DNA of 64,000 nucleotides, taken from contig CH003393.1 of the NCBI GenBank assembly GCA_000149265.1, forward strand, positions 21,966 through 85,965. Reading direction: 5' to 3'. Shown here piece after piece: positions 10,964-21,318 of the stretch. The notes beneath the pieces were generated by a model. The model was not told the origin of the DNA. It searched no databases and saw nothing but the letters and a program-made list of their open reading frames with translations. The translations under genes and the position numbers were made by a program. This stretch comes from Ciona savignyi. Its lineage: Eukaryota > Chordata > Ascidiacea > Phlebobranchia > Cionidae. Every line of letters starts with the position of its first letter. The stretch's first letter is position 1.

Positions 10964-13900
10964 ATGGGAGCAAATAGGCCCATAATAGCGGTTCTCTGTG
11001 TTGCTTCTATAGCTCTGATAATGGTAATATATTCCAACTCAAATGGATTACTAACGCAACTAAATCAAGTTAAAGGTAAGTTTTTTAGTAAAATATTTTT
11101 ATACTGGATAGAATATCGCTAATGTGTAGAAATAGACTAAGACGTTAAAACAGGGGTGGGCTACTTCTCTAGCCGGCCGGCCAGATGTGGGAAAATAAAG
11201 TGGGACGGATTATTATATGAAAAGTATTCGTTATCTTAATCACATGGTTAAATACAGTCTGCAGGCTGATCAAAATCTCTTCACTGGCCGGACCCGGCTC
11301 GTTGCCATATGTTATAAAATGGGAAATCCTCAGATTATTTAGCTTGAAAACAGCAGTTGGTCCATACAAGCCATTGCAATGTGTTGAAACGACGGAGGTT
11401 TTCTTCAAATAAAAATCGTCGAAAGTAGATCACGTTGGCCAATTGTATACCTCATAGAACTTTGATAGGCATAATTAATTTGGTAAATAGTTTCTAATTG
11501 ATTGCGGTTGCTTTTTATATATGATTTCAAAGCCGTAATATGCCAAACTGATATATATGAAAAGAACAATGTATATTTGTACATTTTCTATACACGATTT
11601 CCATCTTCTTATATTGGGTCCCTTTGATTACGAAGGGAACACATTTTGAGTTTGTTGCGTTTTCGACGATGAAACACGTATTCGTCTACGTTTTTTTATT
11701 ACCGACAACCACCACCATCCTTCAAAAAGCAATTTCGCGCAACATAAGTATAGATAGTTGTCGAAGGCGTTATAACGCGAAATGCATTCTGCGTGACGTA
11801 GCGTATACGTCGCAGAACAGTTATTGCAACGGAGTTATATAGAGCTATATAACAACGGTTACAGCCAAGGGTCGTGGTTGGGCATGGTCAAGAATATTAA
11901 CGGCTTTTGCTTATGCTCGATGGATTATAACTGAAGGGATATAAACTAAAAATCTAATAACAATACATTGTAATAGCTCCGGATGCCCAAATGTGTGTCT
12001 GTGGTTTTTGGACTTTGTTAGTTTTGTTACGCAATAAATGTGAATAACTGATCTAAAACAAAAAATATATTGTTTTTTTGCTTATGATTTGGTTATGGCC
12101 AATACTGTATAAATTGGCATTATAGGTTTATTACGTTAACACAAACACAAGTCCCCCCCCCAAAAAAAAACGTTTTTCTGGATGGCCACAACCGGGTAGT
12201 TTTGTCAGACTTTCATTTTTTAAACTACATACCTACCATGTTGAGAAAATGTGTCGTTTGTTGCACAACTGCCGTATCATCAGTCGAATATTTTTCATAA
12301 TTTGAGGTTTATAAACATAGTTTTTACATTAATAGAAGTTAACACATGGTTGACAAATGTGTACTTTATTTTGTAGATTTGGCAGTGTTGGTCCAACAAG
12401 AAGAACATGAAGTTAAAGGTGAAGTTATGACTTTAGTTCTATTTCCAGTCTGCCTTTTGATTTTTTTAAATATATATGTTTTTGAATAACCTATTACATG
12501 TGCGAGTTATTGAACTCTTTATAAGGTTTAACAGAAATAAGAACAGGGCCCGTGAAATCAACCGTACATATACACTAAAGTAAATCTTTATTTTCCTACT
12601 TTTATTGCCGTTGTTGTTAAAGTAAGTTAATGTTAAAAAACCGTACTATACAGTAGTTAGTTTTTCTTCATATCATTTTACTGCCTGTTTTACAACCATA
12701 TTGGAAAAACTAAACCATCTTCGTTAGTGTAAAAAAACGTCCATAAAACCACGCAATACCCTGTTCGTTCGGAACAGTTCTATTAAATTTATATATGACC
12801 ATGATGTGCTTATTTTTATCGTGATACGCGTAAGCAGAACTTTTCAGCATTTATGAAGGACATGATTTGATGCACATCCATAAACATCCGTGCTTTTCTT
12901 AACCACAATGCGTTTCTCATATGTTAAATTAAGCGTAATTGTATTTCATGAATACAAGCAATTCAAAAACAATTCAGACTCACTTCCTATCCGAATCAAA
13001 TTGCAATCTTTATTTTTGGAATGGACATCCATTTAACGGCGAAAATAAATAAACGTGAACGTTAATAAAACTTGTAGAAAATAGAAATTGTACGTCCCAG
13101 TCTATTGATAAGTTATTGCTATACTAAACAACAATTTGGTGCGGTTTACTAGTGATACAGAGGTGGACTTGAATTAAGCAGATAAATCAGAAGTTCTGGT
13201 AAATAGTATTAATAAAATTTACTTGGATTTAAACGTTTCATAAAAACTGTGCTTAAACTCATTAAAAGAAAAAGAAAAAAAACGACTTACCAAAAATGTT
13301 AGGCAAGTATTAAGCGCCAGCTTACAATTTACTCCTTTGTCGTGTGTGTGTTACACGCGCGCAAATTTAACGCCAGTCACTTGGCCCCTATACCAATTCA
13401 TTAGTTTATTTTGTTTTTGTTTAAGCAATTTTAATTAAAAGAACACATAAATATTTTAAATGTAGAAAACGGGGACAAAAATGACAAACAGTTTTTTCGA
13501 AACACTATTTGTGAAAGCCTTTACGCAAACTTTAAATTTTGTTTTGCAGACATGCTCAAAAACATCCCGCCGGTAAAAGGTGAGCATATTTTTCCATTTG
13601 ATTTCTTATGCAATGAAAGATTTGACAAACTTTTTTACCTAAGTCTTTAAAACGAAGATGGGCACATCACTAAGACAGTTTTATATATCGAAATTGGTAT
13701 GTATGTGAAGGTAGCGTGAAACGTTTGCTCACACGACCGTACTCAGTGACCCACTTCTTCAGTCTGGATGCCTTACTGTTCCGCTTTACTACCCATGGAA
13801 ATCGTTGTTAAACCTTATTATATTATATTCACTATTTTCACTGGTTTTTAATTAATTCTTACCCATCAAAATCCACAATTGCTTACAGCGAAAATGTAGA

Positions 13901-16900
13901 CAAGTGATAACAAAGTGTAATACGCGAATGGATATTATTACCAAAGATACGTCGAATACTTTAAGTGATAAATGCTTTAAGTGATAAGTAAATACCAGCA
14001 GAACAAACAAGTTCCTCGTAGTACAATGAAAATCAGGGCGTTGCCGTTAATTGTAGTCAGTGCCTTATCTCCTAAGTTCAATTTATGAGTGAATTATTAT
14101 CAAGGAAAACTTACATTTGACCAAGAGCTTTACATACTTTTTCTGAATAAGAATGCTTGCAATTAGTAAAAATATTGGGCATATTGGGCATATAACACGG
14201 ATAAAATTAGTCATTATACTGTGTAATGCCAATATAAGTTGTCCATTAGCTGTAAATTATCTCGTAAATAGAAATAAGATTGAAAATATTTGTTCCGTGG
14301 ATTTATATATAAACTGAGATAGCGGCTGTTAAACCACGTACGTAAAATGAAACCTAAATAGCCTCTTCCACACAGGATGTGCTTTCACACAAGAGCGCTA
14401 TAGTGGCAAAATACTGGAATGAATAATGAAAGCGCTTGGTTTGCCGGATATATTAAACTATACCGTGCCTGCGTACCCACGATACCGTCTAACTAATTAT
14501 GTTTATAGGAGTCACTGCGTACAGCGTTATAAACTGACACCGTTGTTTCCTTTGTTTGGCCTTTATTTGTAATCGCCGTGGTTTGCAAACTCAGCAAAGT
14601 CAATAATGATCTAAAAACTATTTTATTTGAAAGTTAATGATGCCCTTGGAAAGCCAGGAGAAGCGTCGCCCCAACAAGAATTTGATCGCTTGTGGGACTA
14701 CGTGTACACCATGCAGGTATAACTTTTAAAGCTTATATAAAACATGTGTGCGTATATATATATGTATATGATAAAAGCCAAGGTCAATGGTTATAACTGG
14801 ATAGGAATTCGATCATTTGTGGGACTACTTGTACACTATGCAGGTATGAGTCCTAATGTTTACATAAAACATAACCGTTAACCGTTTAGTATCCGTCTAC
14901 ACTCTACAGACGCAAGAGAAGATGGTAAATATTTAATCTAATATCTGTCCGGGCCATGATGGTTGATCTTAACCAGCAAACTAATATTGACACACAAGGA
15001 CACCGCTGTGCTATATTTCACGCCATGTAAAATAGATCTAGGCATCTAGCAAATGTAAATATCCCTCGATTGTTAGTGATTGTGCTCTTCGGCAAGATAC
15101 TTAACGGTTAGAAATTCAAGCCATTTAAATAATGTCTGAAAAAAACGGGAAATAAAAAACTAAAGAAATATCTGTACACTACACTATAATTTCTCCGATG
15201 TCTTTAATGCGAGCACATGATTTGGCTCTGTGGTTCCTAAACTTTTTCGGTAGCACCTCCTTGATGTTTTGTTTACGCCTCACCTAGCCTCAAACATCAA
15301 ATTTACGAACAATAATTTTTTTTTGCCATTATCCTGCTTTTGTGTGAAGAATGCAATTGTTTTGGGGAAACCAGTCGTTTAAATTGAGGCTTTGATGAAG
15401 ACAATGCATATCGAAGATCTGCTTCGCATTCCAATTTGTTACGACTATTTTGTCTTACCAATATGTCACTGTTTTTTTACCGTACTTAGTTTCGAACACC
15501 TGATGGGCTCCTTGCTAAGACCGTTTTTTGTATATACTTTGGTATATGTATCGGTCGCGTTGACCATTTGGCCACACTCTTATAATATGTCACTGTTATG
15601 CTTGCGACCCCTGTGAAGCTTTTATGCCCCCAAAAAGTGCGGGCGCCCCAAGTTTAAGAATCCCTACGTTAGCCCAATCTGCACGTTTTCCCACCAGTGA
15701 GACAAATATGTGTATCGTATCCTGTAGTAAGACTTAATCTATTCAGTACAACTGCTCGCACGGAGAGTATCTTGGGGGCAATCCTGGCAATGGAGACGGT
15801 GCTTACTGGTTGTGTAGTGAACCGAGATTTTGGCCGATAGGATCAGACCCGAACTACAAATGTCTTATGTACTCGTTTGGTGTCGGCGGTGATTTTACTT
15901 TTGATGATGAAATTGCTAAAAGGGGTTGTGAGGTCCATTCATTCGATCCAAGTAAATACTATTTTTATATGTAAATTTTATGCACTCGTAATATGATACT
16001 TTTATTTTTGTCAAATCTTTAGTCCGATTGATTAGTCTGGTGGATTATAGTGCGTCGCCTTTCAACCGAAAGGTTGCAGATTCTAAACTGATTACTAATT
16101 TGTTGGTTGTGTCCCTAGCCAAGGCACGTAACGGACATTGTCTGAACCTAACGGATTAATTGGTTCTACTAAATTGAATGAACGCTTAATTATACACAAG
16201 ACACTGAAATAGTTCCGGTAACCCAACATGAGTTACCCCCCTCTGATTTTCTAATTTACGGGGATAAACATAAATATACTATTTTATCTATCTAACCGAC
16301 GTAATATTTCCACAGCTGAAAACTTAGAGGACGGTCTTGTTCGAGAGTCGGGCGTTGTTTTCCACAAGTGGGGGATTTCCCATGAGGATAACGACAAAGA
16401 CGCCAATGGCTGGAAAATGCGGACTCTTCGTGAGTTGTATGAGGCTATCAAACTGTTATATCAGCAACCCTGTATAACCTCTTGCGGGTACATTTTTCGA
16501 CAATGCAGCAACGAAAAGTGTCCTTGCTGCTGTGAATATTTTTAAGCAAAATGTAAAGACTGAAACACTGAAATAGCTGCTGTTACGCACCACGAGGTTA
16601 TATGACAATTGCCCATACTGTAAAAGTAATGTCGTTGTACTATCTACATATAGGTAACTAAATAAATAGTATTGCGTTTACTTTTAAGTTGATATCATCA
16701 TATAATCGCCGTAGTACTAGTGACTGAATTATTTAAATAACTAATTTTCACAACCCAGGATTGTTAAAATACTGTTTTAAATTAGTGGGTTTAACTATTC
16801 GTCGCATTTCTTATTTATTAAGGTTTATTCGACTGTTACGCGTCACAGCTAAAACAAAGGAAAGTGCAATATAATCACAATATAAGGAAGTCTACTACCA

Positions 16901-18132
16901 CATTAAAACCGCGAATGGATAATTATTACTAACACGGGCTAACTGAAATTACGACAATCACCATACCATTTTTTTTATAAAGCCAAAGCTATTTTTTTGC
17001 TACAAACCGAATAAACATAATCATTGTCTTCTAGCAACCCTGATAAAAGAGCTTGGCCACAACGGGCGGTATTTGGATTACTTGAAGATGGACACCGAGT
17101 CATACGAAGAAGGGGTGAGTGTACTCTCAACTTGATTTATTGTGCTTGAAACCGAGAAGCTTCTTGATTCCACTTCCCGAAACCCAACGGTGGACACGAG
17201 GCAATTTGACGATTGTCTGTGTTTAACACTTTTTTCCTTTTACGGGGATAATCTGGCGGGTGTAATATAACGATTGCTCAGATTATCAAGTGTAATAAAA
17301 AAAAAAAATTAAGTTTAAACATCGTAGTCTCCCCGAATACACGGCCAAGCCACAACTTTAAAAAAACATTCAACAATTAATACATGCAAAGATAGGTGAA
17401 CTCAACCAGCGCCATGTAGTTTACAGTTAAACCTGATTTTTCTTGTAAAACACACACTGATCAGGCCACTTGAGCTCACGAATAAAATTCGCAAAATTTC
17501 CTAATCACAAACATTTCCCCCCTGTTTAACTGGAGGAAAGTAGGAAAATCTCATTCCAGAATAAAGCTTAGGTCATTAGGGTTAGTGTTAGGTATGAAAA
17601 TAACGTTTGGGTTAGTTCTAGGGTTGGGATTAGTGTTTAGGGTAGGGTTACATTTAGTTTCCTAGTTTTGGAGTCCCCTCTTCGTTTTTGCCTCCGTTAA
17701 GTTTTAACCCTGAACTAGAGTGACCGATTCAAAGGGATAGTGCTACGCTTAAAATACAACCTGACTGCAACAAGAAATTCTAAAATGGTGGCTCAATGTT
17801 TAAAATTATATTTGCAGCTGATGCAACAAGTAATCGACCACGATTTAGCAAAATGTGTCCGGCATTACGCCCAAGAGATCCATCTATGGGGACCAATCAC
17901 TCAACCGGACAAATTAACGAAGTGTCGTCATTTGTTCAGTGCTATGAGCGAGTTGAATAACCAGGGTTGGAGACTCTATAATACGACTGACAATTGTCGC
18001 TACCTACAGTCTCCTGATCCACACGCCCGTCAAGTGCAGGCCAAAGGTCAAATTGTAAACGGTGGTACAGCTATACTGTGGGAGACGATGTTTGTTAACT
18101 TTGACGTGAAAGGTCCTTGCAAAGTGGAATAA
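10964..18132 (+). CDS. METTL24: METTL24-like methyltransferase, copy 2 (complete)
   Basis: Eight exons: 10964-11075, 12377-12418, 13550-13579, 14634-14716, 15747-15951, 16316-16429, 17035-17114, 17818-18132. Together they give 981 nt, 326 residues, with every junction in phase. Residues about 5-25 form a hydrophobic segment (type II membrane anchor or uncleaved signal), predicting a luminal or extracellular domain. A short stalk encoded by two small symmetric exons follows. The catalytic region has CLMYSFGVGGDFTFDDE (motif I, S-adenosylmethionine binding), CEVHSFDPS (motif II acidic residue) and LDYLKMD. Family members are poorly characterised, so the substrate is unknown. Introns carry a SINE, hAT debris and a possible duplicated exon. 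The assignment rests on remembered family motifs. Confidence 0.85.
11151..11410. mobile_element. Truncated hAT-like repeat in intron
   Basis: Begins CAGGGGTGGGCTACTTCTC and contains GCCGGCCGGCCAGATGT, typical of hAT-derived repeats. No matching right end is seen. A relative occurs at about 32625-32670 (ACTCCTCTAGTCGGCGCGCC). The minus-strand frame over it is not a gene. Confidence 0.5.
14805..14843 (+). other. Possible 39-nt duplicated cassette exon in METTL24-like copy 2
   Basis: A near copy of the 3' end of the exon ending at 14716. It is preceded by TAG and followed by GTATGA. It would encode EFDHLWDYLYTMQ and is 39 nt with phase 0 on both sides, so inclusion would repeat 13 residues in frame. 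The upstream tract is not pyrimidine-rich, so it may be an unused duplication. Confidence 0.4.
15228..15667. mobile_element. Degenerate hAT-like element in intron
   Basis: The left end CTGTGGTTCCTAAACTT and the inverted right end GTAGGGATTCTTAAACTT are imperfect inverted repeats, followed by C-rich subterminal blocks. The 8-bp flanks (ATTTGGCT and GTTAGCCC) match only partly. The 74-codon frame within (15392-15616) has no recognised motif. Confidence 0.45.
16021..16290 (+). mobile_element. SINE, diverged nearly full copy
   Basis: Carries the A-box-like head (AGTCTGGTGGATTATAGTGCG), the central block and a degraded tail, within a METTL24-like copy 2 intron. Confidence 0.8.
17180..17262 (+). 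mobile_element. SINE fragment, 3' part
   Basis: Contains CCCAACGGTGGACACGAGG and ACGGGGATAA in SINE order. Confidence 0.65.
17560..17660 (-). repeat. TTAGGG-like repeat core
   Basis: Reads GGGTTAGTGTTAGG, then GGGTTAGTTCTAGGGTTGGG and GTTTAGGGTAGGGTTA. Its reverse complement closely follows the phrase at 7105-7160. It is degenerate, not a telomere array. Confidence 0.55.
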
Positions 18133-18492
18133 CTTAAAAAGTATCCACATTTCCACATTACATAAACTTATGTTGGATATCATTTTCTATGCATATATCA
18201 CAACTGTATTCGGATTTTTATGACTTGATGAGGCGCTTATGCCAATACAAAACTAAAAAAACAAACCAGCATATTGCCAACCAACCGCAAAATGCTGAAT
18301 GTTCCGGAGAGCTGGTTGTCACTGTCGCGTAACAATGGATTTCCCCAAACACTCAGGCATGCAATTGAAACTTTTTTAAGTAACAGTTGTGTTTGCGTCT
18401 TAAAGGAACTGTTAAATTACTTAAACTTTGTATTACAAGCTACGGCTGCATGTGTACCAAAATATAAACTCGGCAGTTGTGTTTGCGTCTTC
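18133..18492. other. Intergenic
   Basis: No gene seen. The phrase CAGTTGTGTTTGCGTCTT occurs twice here (about 18384 and 18475), 91 bases apart. Confidence 0.5.
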
Positions 18493-19517
18493 GGGTGGCA
18501 TGCAGAAACCTCGCTCAGGGTCTCGGGTTAATTGACCCGGCATTAAGAAAAAAATCTTAATCGGTATGCAGAAACCTCGCATAACGTTCGCTCAGCTAAG
18601 CCGAACTTGAGAGATGCTACCGAAAGAAAAAGGCAATTAATGACGAATTCTGTCGCATTGTCAGCGATTGCGTAGAAAAAATGTCTCTCATTTGTCCGTT
18701 GACCGTTCCGGTGTCATGATTTCCTGGCATTTTTCAATTGGCAGACGACATTTCTTTCGTTCATGTAACGAAACTTTATTACAATGGCAAAGGGTGTTTT
18801 TCAGGTTAAAAAGCCAATATTTGTTAAGGGCAGTAGGCGTAGGTTTTGTTTTTAAAATCCCCTTTTTTCGACAAAGAAGGTAAGTATAGACAGGTAAGAT
18901 GTAATTAATCATACTTTTGGTAAGATATTACAAAATTAAAAAAGAGCACTTCTGAGTTTTACAACCAAAGCAGGTTGGTTAGCGTTGTCCCAACTTCACC
19001 GAGCGCAGAGTGTTGAGCGATCTTCTTAGTGATACATCAAACTTTCCACGCATATATTTTTTAATAGTGTTGACTCTATTTTATTTGCTTGTTTGACCCA
19101 AAATTCTGATTCTGGGGAAGAGCCTCTGGCCTCCTTTATCAAATAAACCCCTGGAATATGAAGAATTTGGTTAAAGCAGCAGACTGAACTGGGCACCTCA
19201 AGCAGCTCCGGTCAAAAGGCACTTGCTTGGTTTTCTTTTGTGGTTTAGGACAATTTTGTTTGAGTTTGTTTTATTAGAATCAACTAAAACGCATTAACAT
19301 CATTATTCTATAGCAGAAATATATCATTACATGATAACAAAGCCAATAAATTAAAAAAAACGCAACATATCAAGTATTTTTTTTAACATCGCCTCTCTCA
19401 AGTTCGGGTTAGCTGCTGAGCGAACGTTAAGCGAGGTTTCTGCATACCGATCAAGATTTTTTCTTAATCCCGGGTCAGCTAACCCGATATCCTGAGCGAG
19501 GTTTCTGCATACCACCC
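18493..19517. mobile_element. 1.0-kb element with about 125-bp inverted repeats
   Basis: The left end GGGTGGCATGCAGAAACC and the inverted right end GGGTGGTATGCAGAAACC start arms of about 125 bases. The arms share an internal repeat of GGTATGCAGAAACCTCGC and end near CCGAACTTGAGAGA. The 70-codon frames inside (18668-18912, both strands) have no motif. No convincing target duplication is seen, so the superfamily is unknown. Confidence 0.8.
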
Positions 19518-19539
19518 TTAATGTACATATATATAACTA

Positions 19540-20049
19540 AGGCCACAGCTGATTGACATTGTGACGTCATTTAGTCGCTTGTGGGAACACCTGGGTGCAC
19601 TATTTAGTCTATGAAACTGCACACACTATTTGCGTGAAAACTAATTCTAAGCTTGAACCCCAACCTTAAGGCTAATCTCTACCTGAACACCAATCCTAAC
19701 CCAATCAGTCAACCATGGGGTCATTGTGCATTGCACCGGTGTTGATATAATACCGGTATTTAATTTGTGAATTTTCTGGATATTGATCAAGGAGGTACGA
19801 AAGTGGTCGCTAGCTAGTCGGTTGTGTCCTTGGACAAGGCACTTTACGGACATTGCCTGAACCCAGTGGATTAATGGGTTTTACCAAATTGAAGGAACGT
19901 GTCTATTATACAACACACACTGCAATAGCTCTGGTAACCCGACGATGGGCGCAAAAAACACTCTCTCCCAGGAAAATAACTACCCACAATACACCAAGAG
20001 TTCCCACAAGCTACTAAATAACGTCACAAATGTCGATCAGCTGTAGCCT
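19540..20049. mobile_element. MITE with about 50-bp inverted repeats, host of a SINE
   Basis: Left arm AGGCCACAGCTGATTGACA and on through CGCTTGTGGGAAC. The right arm is its inverse, ending GATCAGCTGTAGCCT. A SINE fragment (19797-19953) sits in its middle. A TTAGGG-like phrase (AACCCCAACCTTAAGGC) follows the left arm. Confidence 0.75.
19797..19953 (+). mobile_element. SINE, central fragment
   Basis: Runs from GGTCGCTAGCTAGTCGG to CCCGACGATGGGCGC; the head and tail are missing. Nested in the MITE at 19540-20049. Confidence 0.85.
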
Positions 20050-20786
20050 CAGACCGCAATTATATGTACATTTTGCTCATTTCTTACTAAAAATTGCCAA
20101 AATTTCTGTGGTAAATAAGGGTAGGTCAAAATTAAAGGAATAAAAAATGTCACAAAATGTTTTATTCCGAACAAGACTCTCAGAAACTGCAGTGAAATGA
20201 ACCCTAAGTTTTTTTAAGTTTAGGATCGCATATCCTTTAAAATAAGGTTAAATAATACCAACTATAAAGCGTAATGGTGAGGACAGGTTATAACGAAATG
20301 ATTTAACAGTAACCACATTTCGGATAAAACGTCTGACGTCAACGATGGCTGAAATGACCAAAGCCACTTGTTTGACATGAATTGTGGTCAATAAATTTGA
20401 CATATGTTGTTTTGAACCGATTGCATCAACGGGTTAAACAGAATTATAAAGATACATAAATATCGAGCGTACACCCACCCATTTTCGACGCCGCTTTTCA
20501 TGGTATTTGTACTTTTATTCGCATTAACCACGCAACACCACAGCAGTTTAAAACGATAAGTTTGCCAAGTTTAAAACACCACAGCGGTTTAAAACGATAA
20601 GTTTGCCAAGCACTTCCAGTGCGGTAACTTCTTCGCCCTAGAAAGCCTACATATAAACACGATATCTTTTTTATATTCTAATATCTAATATTTCACGGTT
20701 TTAATAAACTGCGATGTGCAATTCGGTTCCTTTTATCGCTGCCCGCTGCATTTTTTCGCAATGTATAATAGAGCCGTTTTGTTTTT
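20050..20786. other. Intergenic, nothing recognised
   Basis: No gene seen. A direct repeat around AGTTTAAAACGATAAG (about 20545 and 20587) is present. Confidence 0.5.
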
Positions 20787-20945
20787 GGTACCTCTAATTA
20801 CTACAAGGATCGCTTGGGTCGTTAGGGTCGCTTGGAGTGTTAATATTAGGGTCTATGGTTCAGGGTTACGGTTTGGGTTTAGGGTTAAGGTTCCAAACGC
20901 TCGATCCAAGTGCTACAAGCGATTTTATGCAGTTCTATATCCTGT
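20787..20945. mobile_element. MITE of the CTACAGGACCGCTTGG family, diverged
   Basis: Begins GGTACCTCTAATTACTACA, then GGATCGCTTGG. It contains the TTAGGG-like core (GGTTTGGGTTTAGGGTTA) and ends with the loosely inverted CGATCCAAGTGCTACAAGCG. The better-preserved relative is at 34544-34751. Confidence 0.65.
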
Positions 20946-21313
20946 CTTTCTAAATTTAAATAATTACTAAACTAAACTAAGCCAAATTTTTCACCATTTC
21001 TGATTAAAAATGTGTGTAAAATAAGTTATATCTGGGTAAAGCTATGCATTTAATAAACGAGAGGTAAGATATATGCGGAGCAATTGTGTAACTTTATAAA
21101 TCACCACTTAATACATTAAGAAAGAATTTCCACAAAAACAAAAAAAATCTAACTTTTAGCACTCTAATATAACGACCCGCTTACATTACCTGACATTTAA
21201 GTGGTGTTTGGCTTAATAAAGACACCGACAAATTAGTTATCAGATTGATGTTATTATCATAAACATCAGCAATAGATAGTTAACATCAATTAATGAGCAA
21301 ACTTTTGTACATT
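20946..21313. other. Spacer 3' of METTL24-like copy 3
   Basis: A+T-rich, nothing recognised. Confidence 0.5.
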
Positions 21314-21318
21314 TTATT
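21313..21318 (-). promoter_or_regulatory. Possible poly(A) signal overlapping the stop codon
   Basis: On the minus strand the final codons read CAA TAA followed by AA, so AATAAA includes the stop codon of METTL24-like copy 3. This would imply a very short 3' UTR. Confidence 0.4.

Noticed and set aside
17578-17650. Interstitial telomere
   Set aside because: The TTAGGG-like words are irregular and shared with MITE cores elsewhere in the window; no pure array.
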